From NCBI RefSeq assembly GCF_014836675.1, contig NZ_JACSQK010000007.1, forward strand, positions 1-64,000: a DNA stretch of 64,000 nucleotides. Reading direction: 5' to 3'. The notes beneath the pieces are model-generated. The model was not told where the DNA came from. It made no database searches and worked only from the letters and a program-made list of their open reading frames with translations. The DNA is from Comamonas avium. Its GTDB lineage: Bacteria; Pseudomonadota; Gammaproteobacteria; Burkholderiales; Burkholderiaceae_C. Position 1 is the first letter of the stretch. The number at the start of each line of letters is the position of its first letter. Of this stretch, positions 19,072 through 28,629 are shown one piece after another. The position numbers and the translations under genes were made by a program.

Positions 19072-19332
19072 TTATATCTTCAGTGACAGTGCCTGCAAGC
19101 GTTCAAATTTTTGCAGCAAGGTTTCCTGGCTCTCAACAAAGTCAGGATGCACGGGAATGCATGAGACCGGGCAGACCTGCATGCACTGGGGCTCATCAAA
19201 GTGCCCCACGCACTCCGTGCACTTGTGGGGGTCAATCTCATAGATCAGCTCCCCCATGTAAATGGCATCGTTGGGGCACTCTGGCTCACACACATCACAA
19301 TTGATGCATTCTTCCGTGATCATCAACGCCAT
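19072..19332 (-). CDS. YfhL-type 2[4Fe-4S] ferredoxin
   Basis: An 86-residue low-potential electron carrier with two cluster motifs: C-x2-C-x2-C-x3-C-P (CINCDVCEPECP), and C-x2-C-x8-C-x3-C-P (CTECVGHFDEPQCMQVCP) with the 8-residue insert typical of the Allochromatium/YfhL type. The C-terminal extension (FVESQETLLQKFERLQAL) is also typical. AAGGAGG lies 6 bases before ATG 19332 and fixes the start. It is divergent from the peptide transporter operon; no functional link is apparent. In the family the partner redox enzymes are poorly known. Confidence 0.92.
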   Translation of the reverse strand: MALMITEECINCDVCEPECPNDAIYMGELIYEIDPHKCTECVGHFDEPQCMQVCPVSCIPVHPDFVESQETLLQKFERLQALSLKI

Positions 19333-19521
19333 AGCATGCCTCCTTGGCACAAGGCCGTACACAGGCAAGCGGCTCGGTCATAGGTGTTCAGCACAGGGGA
19401 CATGGCGCAATTATCATGCGCCCGCCGCTTACCCCATCTCAACGGCACACACTTCCATGCTTTGCACTGTGGGATTTACCGCTATGCTCGGAGCCCGCAA
19501 AACCTTGACTGCCTTGACTTC

Positions 19522-20484
19522 ATGAGTGTTTTTCTCGCCAAACGCCTGCTCACATTGATAGCCACCTTGCTGGGTGCATCCATGCTGGTGTTTGCTGTGC
19601 TGGAGATTTTGCCGGGCAATGCCGCACAAGTGCTCATGGGGCCTGACGCCGATCCTCAGGCCGTGGCCGCCATGGCCGAGCAACTGGGTCTGAACCAGCC
19701 CGCGCTGCAACGCTATACCGATTGGTTGCTGGGTTTTTTCACTGGCAATCTTGGCAACAGCTACGCCTATGGATCGCCGGTCTGGGATCTGGTTGCCGAG
19801 CGGCTGGTACTGACCCTGCCTCTGGCGGTATTGGCCATGTTGATCACCACGGTGCTGGCCTTGCTGGCCGGCGTTTATGCAGCATCACGCCACAACAAGC
19901 TGGGCGATGTGGGCATCATGGGTTTGGCCCAACTGGGCATTGCCATACCGAACTTCTGGTTTGCCATCCTTTTGATCTTGCTGTTTTCGGTGAAGTTGCA
20001 ATGGTTTTCTGCTGGCGGCTTTCCTGGCTGGAGCAGTGAATTTGGTGGCGGCTTCTGGCCTGCACTGCAATCTCTGCTGCTACCTGCCATTGCACTGGCT
20101 GTTGTACAAGCGGCGATTTTGGCGCGCATCACCCGCTCTGCAGTGCTGGAAGTGCTGCGTGAAGACTTTGTGCGCACCGCACGTGCCAAGGGCTTGAGCC
20201 AGCGCGCCGTGCTCTGGGGCCATGTGCTGCGCAATGCCATGATTCCGGTCATCACGGTCATGGGTCTGCAGTTTGCCAACTTGCTGGCTGGCACCATCGT
20301 GGTGGAAAACGTGTTTTATCTGCCCGGGCTGGGCCGTTTGATCTTCCAGTCCATTGCCAACCGCGATCTGATCGTGGTGCGCAACTGCGTCATGCTGCTG
20401 GCCGCCATGGTCATCGTGGTGAACTTCATCGTCGATGTGCTGTACGCCATCATTGACCCCCGTGTGAAAGCCAGCGACTTATGA
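19522..20484 (+). CDS. Peptide ABC transporter permease (DppB type)
   Basis: A 320-residue inner-membrane permease with about six transmembrane helices, starting MSVFLAKRLLTLIATLLGASML. The binding-protein-dependent transport motif RITRSAVLEVLREDFVRTARAKGLS, which docks with the ATPases, is clear. ATG 19522 is used because a longer frame has no support and the family begins at this point. Its stop overlaps the next permease by 4 bp. With the following genes it forms a complete oligo/dipeptide-type importer; the substrate could equally be nickel, glutathione or another small molecule. Confidence 0.9.
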   Translation: MSVFLAKRLLTLIATLLGASMLVFAVLEILPGNAAQVLMGPDADPQAVAAMAEQLGLNQPALQRYTDWLLGFFTGNLGNSYAYGSPVWDLVAERLVLTLPLAVLAMLITTVLALLAGVYAASRHNKLGDVGIMGLAQLGIAIPNFWFAILLILLFSVKLQWFSAGGFPGWSSEFGGGFWPALQSLLLPAIALAVVQAAILARITRSAVLEVLREDFVRTARAKGLSQRAVLWGHVLRNAMIPVITVMGLQFANLLAGTIVVENVFYLPGLGRLIFQSIANRDLIVVRNCVMLLAAMVIVVNFIVDVLYAIIDPRVKASDL

Positions 20485-21326
20485 GCCAGCCCCGCACCTT
20501 GTTGCAGCGCGGGCTGCACCACCCCAGCTTTGTCGTTGGTGCTGTACTGACACTGGCCCTGGCTGCCTGCGCCCTGCTTTCTTTCGTCTGGACACCCTGG
20601 AGCCCTTACGAGATGAACATCGAGGCCAAGCTGCTGCCCCCCAGCGCGCAGTTCTGGATGGGCACCGACGCTTTTGGCCGCGATGTGCTGTCTCAAATCA
20701 TGGTGGGCGCACGCAGCTCCATTGCAGTGGGCGTAATTGCCGTAGGTATTGGTCTGGTCTTTGGCGTGGCTCTGGGCTTGATTGCAGCCGCTTTGCGCGG
20801 CTGGGTGGAAGAAGTCATCATGCGCATGTCTGACTTCACCTTTGCCTTCCCGGCCATCTTGTCGGCCATCATGATGACCGCCGTTTTTGGCCCCAGCATG
20901 GTCAACGCCATCATTGCAATTGGCATCTTCAACATTCCGACCTTTGCACGCATCACCCGCGCTTCGGCCAACGCGATCTCGTCGCGTGAATACGTGATGG
21001 CTGCGCGTGCCTGCGGTAAAAACCGTTTCAGCATCACACTGCAGCACGTGCTGCCCAACATCATGGGGGTGCTGATCGTTCAGGCCACCATCCAGTTTGC
21101 GCTGGCCATTTTGGCTGAGGCTGCGCTGTCTTATCTGGGGCTGGGTACACAGCCCCCGCAGCCATCTTGGGGCCGCATGCTCAGTGATGCACAAACGTTG
21201 ATGTTCCAAGCACCCCTGCTGGCCGTGTTTCCCGGCGTGGCGATTGCGCTGTCGGTGCTGGGCCTGAATTTACTGGGCGATGGCCTGCGCGACCTGATGG
21301 ACCCGCGCTTGAGCCGCCAACGCTGA
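20481..21326 (+). CDS. Peptide ABC transporter permease (DppC type)
   Basis: A 281-residue inner-membrane partner of the preceding permease. The N-terminal segment has one helix (FVVGAVLTLALAACALLSF), then the typical FWMGTDAFGRDVLSQIMVGARSS motif, and later the EAA loop ARITRASANAISSREYVMAARACG. The start ATG overlaps the upstream stop (ATGA), indicating translational coupling. Confidence 0.9.
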   Translation: MSQPRTLLQRGLHHPSFVVGAVLTLALAACALLSFVWTPWSPYEMNIEAKLLPPSAQFWMGTDAFGRDVLSQIMVGARSSIAVGVIAVGIGLVFGVALGLIAAALRGWVEEVIMRMSDFTFAFPAILSAIMMTAVFGPSMVNAIIAIGIFNIPTFARITRASANAISSREYVMAARACGKNRFSITLQHVLPNIMGVLIVQATIQFALAILAEAALSYLGLGTQPPQPSWGRMLSDAQTLMFQAPLLAVFPGVAIALSVLGLNLLGDGLRDLMDPRLSRQR

Positions 21327-21344
21327 GCGAGACTGGAGACACGA

Positions 21345-22388
21345 ATGCCCTTGCTTGAAGTCACTGGCCTTAATCTTTTTCTGCGTGGCAGCCAAGGCAC
21401 AGTGCAGGCGCTGCGCCACCTTTCGTTCAAACTGGAGCGCGGCAGCGCGCTGGGCATTATTGGTGAGTCCGGTTGCGGCAAATCCCTGACCGTGCAGACC
21501 CTGATGGGTTTGCAGCCTGACAACGCAACGGTCACGGGCAGTATTTTGTGGAACGGACAAGAGTTGCTGGGTCAGACCGAGCGCCAGTGGCAAAGCCTGC
21601 GCGGCAATCGCATGGCCATGGTGTTTCAAGAGCCCATGACGGCCTTGAACCCTGTGCATACGGTAGGCCGCCAGGTGGCAGAACCCATGCTCTATCACAA
21701 GGGGCTGGACAGGGCCAGCGCGCTCAAGGCCGCCACAGCCTTGCTCGAGCGCGTGGGCATTTCCAATGCCAGCGCCCGTGTCCATGATTTCCCGCACCAG
21801 TTCTCTGGCGGACAGCGCCAGCGCATCACCATTGCGATGGCGCTGGCGTGTGAGCCTGATGTACTGATCGCTGACGAGCCGACCACGGCGCTGGATGTGA
21901 CCGTTCAGCAGCAAATTCTGGATTTGATCAACGATGTGGTGGCCGAGCGCGATATGGCACTCATCCTCATCTCGCACGATTTAGGTGTTATTTCACAGAA
22001 TGTGGACGACATGCTGGTCATGTATGGCGGGCAGATTGTCGAAAGCGGGCCCACGGGCGCGCTCTTTCGCCACATGGGTCACCCCTATACGCGCGGGCTG
22101 ATGGCGGCACGCCCGCGGCTGGATGCACCGCGCCAGCCCAGTGGCAAACCCCACGATCTGTTCACCATTGCCGGCACAGTCCCGGCCTTGGCAGACTTGC
22201 CACGCGGCTGTACCTTTGCCGGTCGATGCACATTCACGCAAGAGCGCTGCTATGAAGACAAGCCTGCGCGTGTTGGCATCCCCAGCTTTCAGCCACATGA
22301 GGCTCAACACAGCAGCCTGGGTGTGCACCAGGTGCGCTGCCTGCGCCCGGAAGCCATGCGCCCTGGCAACACTGAGGCCTGGAAATGA
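21345..22388 (+). CDS. Peptide ABC transporter ATP-binding protein (DppD type)
   Basis: A 347-residue cytoplasmic ATPase. It has Walker [10 protein letters not shown], the Q-loop [11 protein letters not shown], the signature [15 protein letters not shown], Walker [13 protein letters not shown] and the H-loop LISHDLGV. The C-terminal oligopeptide-transporter extension contains a Cys-rich stretch ([13 protein letters not shown]), which in DppD-like subunits can bind a [4Fe-4S] cluster. Eighteen bp separate it from the permease, and the next ATPase overlaps by 4 bp. Confidence 0.92.
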   Translation: MPLLEVTGLNLFLRGSQGTVQALRHLSFKLERGSALGIIGESGCGKSLTVQTLMGLQPDNATVTGSILWNGQELLGQTERQWQSLRGNRMAMVFQEPMTALNPVHTVGRQVAEPMLYHKGLDRASALKAATALLERVGISNASARVHDFPHQFSGGQRQRITIAMALACEPDVLIADEPTTALDVTVQQQILDLINDVVAERDMALILISHDLGVISQNVDDMLVMYGGQIVESGPTGALFRHMGHPYTRGLMAARPRLDAPRQPSGKPHDLFTIAGTVPALADLPRGCTFAGRCTFTQERCYEDKPARVGIPSFQPHEAQHSSLGVHQVRCLRPEAMRPGNTEAWK

Positions 22389-23248
22389 CGCCTGACAACC
22401 TGCGCCCCCCTTTGCTTCAGACGATTGGTCTGGGCAAAACCTATGCGCTGCCACGCCGCCAGCTGTGGCAGGCACCGCCGCAGGTTATCGCCTTGCAAGA
22501 TGTCGATCTGACGGTCTACGGCGGGCGCAACGTAGGCATTGTGGGTGAATCTGGCTCTGGCAAGTCCACGCTGGCGCGCTTGGCCATGGCACTGGACAAG
22601 CCCACCACAGGCCAGGTGCTGTGGAATGGGCAGGCACTGAGCGCCATGTCCGGCGCGGCCTTGCGTGCCGCTCGGCGTGACTGTCAGATGGTGTTTCAGG
22701 ACCCCTATGGCTCACTGGACCCACGCATGACCGTGCAGCGCATTGTGGCCGAGCCACTTCAGGCCCTCAGCCACACCAGCCGCGCCGAGCAGCGTGAGCA
22801 GGCCGCCGAGGCCCTCACCCAGGTGGGGCTGCACCACAATGATCTGGACAAGTACCCCCATGAATTTTCGGGTGGCCAGCGCCAGCGCATTGCCATTGCG
22901 CGCGCGCTGATTACGCGCCCCCAGCTCATCGTCGCAGATGAACCCGTCAGCGCACTGGATGTCTCCATTCAGGCCCAGATACTCAATCTGCTGCTGGATT
23001 TGCAGCAGCGTTTTGGCATGACGTACCTGCTCATCAGCCATGACCTGGCTGTCGTCAATCATTTGTGTGATGAAGTGCTTGTCATGCAGCAAGGCCGGGT
23101 GGTGGAGCAAGGCTCGCCCAGACAACTGTTTAGCCACGCCCGCCATCCCTATACGCAGACTTTGCTCAATGCAGTGCCGCAGATTGCCCCCGGCCGCGCA
23201 CGCGCGCTGCGTAACCTGCGTGCGAAAGCAAGTTCTAACTTGGTGTAA
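22385..23248 (+). CDS. Peptide ABC transporter ATP-binding protein (DppF type)
   Basis: A 287-residue second ATPase. Walker A is VGESGSGKST, the Q-loop VFQDPYGSLDPRMTV, the signature [15 protein letters not shown], and Walker B LIVADEPVSALD. It lacks most of the C-terminal extension seen in the preceding subunit and ends soon after PYTQTLLNAVP. The start overlaps the upstream stop. DppD/DppF heterodimers power peptide import. Confidence 0.92.
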   Translation: MTPDNLRPPLLQTIGLGKTYALPRRQLWQAPPQVIALQDVDLTVYGGRNVGIVGESGSGKSTLARLAMALDKPTTGQVLWNGQALSAMSGAALRAARRDCQMVFQDPYGSLDPRMTVQRIVAEPLQALSHTSRAEQREQAAEALTQVGLHHNDLDKYPHEFSGGQRQRIAIARALITRPQLIVADEPVSALDVSIQAQILNLLLDLQQRFGMTYLLISHDLAVVNHLCDEVLVMQQGRVVEQGSPRQLFSHARHPYTQTLLNAVPQIAPGRARALRNLRAKASSNLV

Positions 23249-23334
23249 AAAGCGGTCTGCTTCTTGATCGTGCGGTACAGCATGGAAAGTTGCTGCCTGC
23301 CCTACCCACTGAGACATATCGGAGACCCTGAACC

Positions 23335-24834
23335 ATGATTGACCGCCGCAATTTGCTTGCATCTGGCGCTTTGGCCGGTTTGACCGCGCTGTTGCCGCTT
23401 CACAGCATGGCGCAAGCGAAAAAAGAGACGGTGAACCTGGCCCTGACGCTGGAGCCCCCGGTACTGGACCCGACGGCCAGTGCCTCCTCCTCGATTGCCG
23501 AAATCACGCAATACAACATCTTTGAGACGCTCACCAAGATCAATCCCGACGGCAGCGTCTCTCCCCTGCTGGCGGAAAGCTGGGAAGTCTCGCCAGATCT
23601 GAAGACCTACACCTTCCGCCTGCGCAAGGGGGTCAAGTTTCAAAACGGCCAGCCTTTTAACGCAGAAACCGTAAAGTTCTCGCTGGAGCGCGCTGGCAGC
23701 GAAAAAAGCACCAACAAGGACAAGCGCAGCTTCAGCGGCCTGAAGATCCGTGTGATCGACGCCTTCACCATTGAAGTCGTGACGCAGGAGATTGACCCTG
23801 ACTTTCTGTTTGTCATGGGTCAGGGCACATCCATCATCGTTGAGCCCAAGAGCGCCGTCACCAACACCACGCAGCCAGTGGGCACCGGCCCCTACAAGCT
23901 GGGCCAGTGGCAAAAAGGGGCCTCTATCACCTTGGTGGCATGGCCTGAATACCGCGACGCCAACAAGATCCGCATCAAGCGCGCCACATTCCGCTTTATT
24001 CCCGACTCAGCAGCCCAGGTGGCCGCCCTGATGGCGGGCGATGTGGACGCCTTCCCCCGCGCCACACCACGCAGCGTGCCGCAGTTCCAGAAAGACCCAC
24101 GCTTTCAGGTCATCGTCAGCGGCTCACGCGCCAAAACCATTTTGGCCATCAACAACGGCCGAAAGCCTCTGAACGATGTACGCGTGCGTAAAGCCATTGC
24201 CGCCGCCATTGATCGCAAAACCATCATTGAAGGGGCCGCAGAAGGCTACGGCGTGCCCATTGGCAGCCATTACGTACCCGGTGCCTTTGGCTATGTGGAC
24301 ACCACCGGCATCAACCCGCACAACCTCGACAAGGCCAAGGCCCTGCTTAAAGAAGCGGGCGTGCAACTGCCGCTGAAGCTGACCATGACGCTGCCCCCAG
24401 CCCCCTATGCACGCCAGGGCGGCGAGATCATTGCCGCACAGCTGGCCAAGGTGGGCATTGAGGTCAAACTGCAGAACGTGGAATGGGCACAATGGCTGTC
24501 TGGCACCTACGGCAACAAGCAGTACGACCTGACCATGATCAGCCATGTAGAGCCTTTTGATCTGGGCAACTTTGCCAAGCCCGATTACTACTGGGCCTAC
24601 GACTCGCAAGAGTTCCGCGATCTGTTCGAGAAGATCAAGAACACCCCCAAGTCCACCGACCGCGCACGCCTGCTGGGCGAGGCACAGCGCATGCTTGCCA
24701 GCGACGCAGTGCACGGCTTCCTGTACCAGCCCCAGTGGGTCACCATTGCCAACAAAAACCTGCGCGGGCTGTGGAAAGACATGCCTGTCTTTGTGAATGA
24801 CCTGTCGGCCATGTACTGGAGCGACAAGAACTAG
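23335..24834 (+). CDS. Peptide ABC transporter substrate-binding protein (family 5)
   Basis: A 499-residue periplasmic binding protein of the DppA/OppA family (SBP_bac_5), expected to capture peptides or similar solutes for the upstream permeases. The N-terminus MIDRRNLLASGALAGLTALL carries a twin arginine and ends in a probable signal cleavage near SMAQA, so Tat export is possible. LAESWEVSPDLKTYTFRLRKGVKFQNG is the family signature (about 80-106). It lies 86 bp after the last ATPase, last in the operon. No terminator is seen before the repeat at 24861. Confidence 0.9.
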   Translation: MIDRRNLLASGALAGLTALLPLHSMAQAKKETVNLALTLEPPVLDPTASASSSIAEITQYNIFETLTKINPDGSVSPLLAESWEVSPDLKTYTFRLRKGVKFQNGQPFNAETVKFSLERAGSEKSTNKDKRSFSGLKIRVIDAFTIEVVTQEIDPDFLFVMGQGTSIIVEPKSAVTNTTQPVGTGPYKLGQWQKGASITLVAWPEYRDANKIRIKRATFRFIPDSAAQVAALMAGDVDAFPRATPRSVPQFQKDPRFQVIVSGSRAKTILAINNGRKPLNDVRVRKAIAAAIDRKTIIEGAAEGYGVPIGSHYVPGAFGYVDTTGINPHNLDKAKALLKEAGVQLPLKLTMTLPPAPYARQGGEIIAAQLAKVGIEVKLQNVEWAQWLSGTYGNKQYDLTMISHVEPFDLGNFAKPDYYWAYDSQEFRDLFEKIKNTPKSTDRARLLGEAQRMLASDAVHGFLYQPQWVTIANKNLRGLWKDMPVFVNDLSAMYWSDKN

Positions 24835-24860
24835 CGTTTTTTAGAAAAATTTATAAAAAA

Positions 24861-24939
24861 GTAGCACTTAGCGCTCATCCACAAAGGGTTTCAGATAGTT
24901 TTATATCTAAAACCCTTTGTTCATATGCGCTAGCAGCTC
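24861..24939. repeat. Dispersed nested-hairpin repeat, long form (copy 3)
   Basis: The inner arms ACAAAGGGTTTCAGATA and TATCTAAAACCCTTTGT pair at 16 of 17 positions around a 6-nt loop. The outer arms GTAGCACTTAGCGCTCAT and ATGCGCTAGCAGCTC are imperfect complements. It fills the gap between the peptide-binding protein gene and the convergent LysE-type gene. Confidence 0.8.
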
Positions 24940-25587
24940 TTATCTTTGCACCGTCAGCAAACGCACTGCCAGCCCTAAAAACACCACGCCCGCCAGCCGG
25001 TTCAACCACCACTGCGCACGTGCAGAGCGCTGCAAGATGCCGCCAAACACGCCCGAAAAACAGGCAATGGCACCAAATACCAGCAACGTGGCCAGTACAA
25101 ACAACAGGCCAAAACACACGATCTGCAGCGCCACGCTGCCGCGCGCCGGGTCTGCAAACTGCGGCAAGAAAGCCAGAAAGAAAATCAGCACCTTGGGGTT
25201 GGTGATATTCATCACCACGCCGCGCCCCACCATGCGCAGCGCTTGCTGCCATGGCAGCGACTGGGCCGTGCTGCCGGCTTGTGGCGTATCACTGGAGCTG
25301 ACTGGCGCACGCAAAGCGCCCCATGCCAGCCAGGCCAGATAAGCAGCACCACACCATTTCAAAGTGATGAACGCCGTGCTGGATGCCGCAAACAAGGCCG
25401 CCAGCCCCAAGGCCACCGCCGTGGTGTGCACCACAATGCCCAGGCACAGCCCTACCACCACGCACATGCCCACGCGCCAGCCACGCTGGATGGACTGCAC
25501 CAGTACAAACAGGTTATCGGGCCCGGGCGTCAGCGCCAGCAGCACCGCCACGCCCAAAAAGGCCACCAAAGCATTCCACGCAGGCAT
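24940..25587 (-). CDS. LysE/RhtB-family amino-acid exporter
   Basis: A 215-residue inner-membrane protein with about six hydrophobic segments. The family signature LLALTPGPDNLFVLVQSIQRG lies at residues 16-36, and MNITNPKVLIFFLAFLPQFAD is the second conserved block. Such proteins export amino acids or homoserine/threonine-like solutes. I start at ATG 25587; the longer upstream frame is Pro/His-rich and unlike the family. The substrate is unknown. Confidence 0.88.
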   Translation of the reverse strand: MPAWNALVAFLGVAVLLALTPGPDNLFVLVQSIQRGWRVGMCVVVGLCLGIVVHTTAVALGLAALFAASSTAFITLKWCGAAYLAWLAWGALRAPVSSSDTPQAGSTAQSLPWQQALRMVGRGVVMNITNPKVLIFFLAFLPQFADPARGSVALQIVCFGLLFVLATLLVFGAIACFSGVFGGILQRSARAQWWLNRLAGVVFLGLAVRLLTVQR

Positions 25588-25843
25588 CTGTCCATCGCTT
25601 TCACAGGGCTTGAATAAGCCGCCATTGTGCGGCGGCTGCCAGTACGCTGCCAAGCCAACGGGCGACGTCAAGGCGTGGTGATGCGCTAACGCACTGCACA
25701 CGCCGCTGCCAGCCACAGGCAGGCGCTTGAGCGGCGGGCATGAAGCCGCAAAGCCGTGCGGCCGGGCACGACAAGGCCACACCACAACGCACCAAGCGCA
25801 GCGTGCGCAGCCTTAGAGTAAGGAAAAGAGGAAGCAGAAAAAC

Positions 25844-26068
25844 TCAGCGCGAGGGTGGCAGCAACGTTGGCTGAGGGCGGCACTGCGCATTGCGAAACGG
25901 CCCCTCCCCCCTGCTCCAGCCCTGGCTGGGCATGACCTGGGCGCACACCCGGTGCCCGTCCAGCTTGCTCACCCACCAGTACCACGGCGCAGGCTGCGCC
26001 CACGCGGCATTGGCCCATGCCAGCACCACCGCCACACCACCTGTCAGGCACACCGTACGCAACATCAT
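25844..26068 (-). CDS. Small secreted hypothetical protein
   Basis: A 74-residue protein with a signal peptide (MMLRTVCLTGGVAVVLAWANAAWA, cleavage near AWA-QPA). The mature part of about 50 residues starts PAPWYWWVSKLDG and contains two cysteines (VCAQ and AQCRPQ) that could form a disulfide bond. It begins about 10 bp after the stop of the DMT transporter on the same strand, so the two are probably co-transcribed. I have seen similar WYWW-SKLDG proteins in Comamonadaceae but know no function. A GTG three codons upstream is an alternative start. Confidence 0.65.
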   Translation of the reverse strand: MMLRTVCLTGGVAVVLAWANAAWAQPAPWYWWVSKLDGHRVCAQVMPSQGWSRGEGPFRNAQCRPQPTLLPPSR

Positions 26069-26078
26069 GGTCTGCACT

Positions 26079-26960
26079 TTATCCCAGAGCCAGTGCCGTC
26101 ACGCCGACCGCAATCAATACGGCTCCGCCAATGCGCACCATGCGATCGCCTTCACGCAGCAAATGCCCGCCAATCAGGGCAGCAAACAGCATGGACACCT
26201 CGCGCGCCGGGGCCACATGTGAAATGGGCGCGCTTTGCATGGCAAACAGCACCAATACATACGCAATCGGGCTAACCACGGCCACCAGCAGCGCCCAGCG
26301 CCACTGCTGCTGCCACAGCGACCTGGCCTCAGCCACATTGCGCAGCACCACAGGAGACAGCAAGATCACGCGCAGGCAACTGCCCAGATAATCAATCAGG
26401 ATGGGTGACAGCAGCAGCACCTTGACGCCGTAGCCATCTACCACGGTGTAGCCTGCAATGAAAACGCCCGTCAGCACTCCATAAAACAGCCCTTGGTGCA
26501 AGCGATGGCGCGCTGCAGGATCGCTGCGCTGGCGAAACAATCTGGGGCCGCCGGCAATCAAAAATACCCCCAGCACCACGCCAGCCACCCCCAGCACACC
26601 CAGCTGCGAAAGCTCCTCGCCCAGCAGCGTGATGGCCACCAGGGTACTGATTAACGGGCCGCTGCCCCGCGCCAGAGGGTAGACCACGGTGAGGTCGGCC
26701 TTGCGATAGCCGCGCAGCAAGATCACGTAATAGGCCAGATGCAGCACGCCACTGACCGCCACCAAAGCCCATGGCTGCCAGCCCCAGTGCGGCACAACGT
26801 CACGCCCTACCCACCACGCCAGCGGGGCCCAGACAATGATGAGCAAGATGGAAGTGAAAAAGGCAAACCGCGCATCGCCACCGGCTTTCTTGGCGGCAAT
26901 GTTCCATCCTGCATGGATGATGCCGGCCAAAATAATGAGTGCAAAAGCTTGCAGTGACAT
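26079..26960 (-). CDS. DMT (EamA) family transporter
   Basis: A 293-residue inner-membrane protein with about ten hydrophobic segments in two EamA repeats (roughly 1-135 and 150-290). The segment RKADLTVVYPLARGSGPLIS is typical of the family's first repeat. DMT proteins export or import metabolites such as amino acids, nucleotides or sugars; the substrate cannot be predicted. The following small secreted protein is likely in the same transcript. No clear ribosome site is visible before ATG 26960. Confidence 0.88.
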   Translation of the reverse strand: MSLQAFALIILAGIIHAGWNIAAKKAGGDARFAFFTSILLIIVWAPLAWWVGRDVVPHWGWQPWALVAVSGVLHLAYYVILLRGYRKADLTVVYPLARGSGPLISTLVAITLLGEELSQLGVLGVAGVVLGVFLIAGGPRLFRQRSDPAARHRLHQGLFYGVLTGVFIAGYTVVDGYGVKVLLLSPILIDYLGSCLRVILLSPVVLRNVAEARSLWQQQWRWALLVAVVSPIAYVLVLFAMQSAPISHVAPAREVSMLFAALIGGHLLREGDRMVRIGGAVLIAVGVTALALG

Positions 26961-26984
26961 GGAGCAGTCAAACGGCCATAAAAA

Positions 26985-27005
26985 AGGCTGCGCAGTGCGC
27001 AGCCT
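26985..27005 (-). terminator. Terminator of folE
   Basis: On the minus strand a palindrome AGGCTGCGCA-C-TGCGCAGCCT precedes a T-run, 21 bp after the folE stop. Rho-independent type. Confidence 0.85.
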
Positions 27006-27025
27006 CTGGGGCCTGAGCGAGGGGG

Positions 27026-27766
27026 TTAATCGTTGCGGCGGCCGGGAATGAGCGCCAGAAACTCACGGCGCAGTGTGGGGTCCTTCAAAAATGCACCACG
27101 CATGACGGAGTTGAGCATCTTGCTGTCCTTTTCGCGCACACCGCGCCAGGACATGCAAAAGTGCGAGCACTCCATGACCACGGCCAGACCGTCAGGGCGG
27201 GTCTTTTCCATGATCAAATCAGCCAGCTGAATGATGGCCTCTTCCTGAATCTGCGGGCGCCCCAGCACCCAATCCACCAGACGTGCGTACTTGGACAGGC
27301 CAATGACGTTGGTGTTCTTGTTGGGCATCACACCAATCCACACCTTGCCCATTACAGGACACAGGTGGTGACTGCATGCGCTGCGCACCGTAATGGGGCC
27401 AACGATCATCAGCTCATTGAGGTGCTTGCCGTTGGGGAACTCCGTGATCGAAGGCGGCTTGTGATAGCGACCTGCAAACACTTCCTTGAGATACATCTTG
27501 GCCACACGGCGGGCAGTGGCCTGGCTGTTGTGGTCATTGGCCGTGTCGATGACCATGCTGTCGAGCACGCCCTGCATCTTGACTTCCACCTCGTCGAGCA
27601 ATTGCTCCAGCTCACCGGGTTCGATGAAGTCGGCAATATTTTCGTTCGCGTGAAAACTGCGGCCAGCCGCCTGCACCCGCTCGCGAATCTTCACGGAGAC
27701 AGGGGTGCCGTGCGGGTCAAAACCTGCGGGCTGTTTGTCGGATGCGGCAACCAAATCTTGAAACAT
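27026..27766 (-). CDS. folE: GTP cyclohydrolase I
   Basis: A 246-residue enzyme that converts GTP to 7,8-dihydroneopterin triphosphate, the first step of folate synthesis. The zinc-site residues are in SACSHHLCPVMG and the later ECSHFCMSWRGV. The segment NKNTNVIGLSKYARLVD and the C-terminal REFL end are typical. About 40 residues precede the core. It is the last gene of the leftward block; nudB, which removes pyrophosphate from its product, lies two genes upstream. Confidence 0.96.
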   Translation of the reverse strand: MFQDLVAASDKQPAGFDPHGTPVSVKIRERVQAAGRSFHANENIADFIEPGELEQLLDEVEVKMQGVLDSMVIDTANDHNSQATARRVAKMYLKEVFAGRYHKPPSITEFPNGKHLNELMIVGPITVRSACSHHLCPVMGKVWIGVMPNKNTNVIGLSKYARLVDWVLGRPQIQEEAIIQLADLIMEKTRPDGLAVVMECSHFCMSWRGVREKDSKMLNSVMRGAFLKDPTLRREFLALIPGRRND

Positions 27767-27825
27767 GGGCGCGATAGTAACAGTGAATCATCAGGCCGAC
27801 AGGGGCCATGGAATTGGCAGGCCGC

Positions 27826-28629
27826 CTACAGTTTGAACTCTGCGATCAACGGCAAATGGTCTGACATGCGCCACCAGATACGGCCTTGCGGAACCGTCAG
27901 GCTGATGGGATCCAGACCGCGAACGTACACATGGTCCAGTTGCGCCAGCGGCAAACGTGCCGGATAGGTGAAGGTGCTGCGGTCACCGTCGTACTCATAC
28001 AGGCCAAAGCCGGCAAGCATGCGCTTGATATGGTTGCCCCAGTCATTGAAATCCCCGGCCACCACCACCGGGACTGCCGGGGGCACTTCGCGCTCAATGA
28101 ATTGCTGCAGCTGATATATCTGGCGCACACGGCTGCCAGCAATCAGGCCCAGATGCACCACCACGGTGTGCACGGAACGCCCGTGGAACATGACCTCGGC
28201 GTGCAGCAGACCGCGCTGCTCAAAACGGTGGTCCGATACGTCCAGGTGCTTGATATCGCGCACCGGCCAGCGCGAGAGCAAGGCGTTGCCATGCTCTCCA
28301 TCGCGTGTATAGGCATTGGTGTGATAGACGGCCTCGTAGCCGTCCGGTGCCAGAAACTCTGCCTGCGACACTTCAGGCCAGTTGGCAAAGTACGCGGCCT
28401 CGCGCCGGTTCATTTTGCGCACTTCCTGCAGGCAGACGATGTCGGCATCGAGCTGCTCTACGGCCAGCCCCAGGTTGTGAATTTCCAGCCTGCGTGTGGG
28501 CCCCAGACCCTGCACACCTTTGTGAATGTTGTAGGTGGCCACACGCAAAATACCCTGCTCGGCGGGCACCAAGAGGCCAGAGGGCGTGGTTTCCATGGGC
28601 GGCAGTGGTGGCGTGGTCTCAGGCGTCAT
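27826..28629 (-). CDS. Endonuclease/exonuclease/phosphatase family protein
   Basis: A 267-residue EEP-fold hydrolase. Motifs are RVATYNIHKGVQG (about 29-41), CLQEVRK with the metal-binding Glu, VVHLGL, AGDFNDW, and the terminal SDHLPLIAEF with catalytic Asp-His. The family includes nucleases, sphingomyelinases and phosphatases; the exact substrate is unknown. It overlaps nudB by 4 bp (ATGA), implying coupled translation, and folE follows 59 bp later. A phosphatase step in folate synthesis is a tempting but unproven idea. Confidence 0.88.
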   Translation of the reverse strand: MTPETTPPLPPMETTPSGLLVPAEQGILRVATYNIHKGVQGLGPTRRLEIHNLGLAVEQLDADIVCLQEVRKMNRREAAYFANWPEVSQAEFLAPDGYEAVYHTNAYTRDGEHGNALLSRWPVRDIKHLDVSDHRFEQRGLLHAEVMFHGRSVHTVVVHLGLIAGSRVRQIYQLQQFIEREVPPAVPVVVAGDFNDWGNHIKRMLAGFGLYEYDGDRSTFTYPARLPLAQLDHVYVRGLDPISLTVPQGRIWWRMSDHLPLIAEFKL

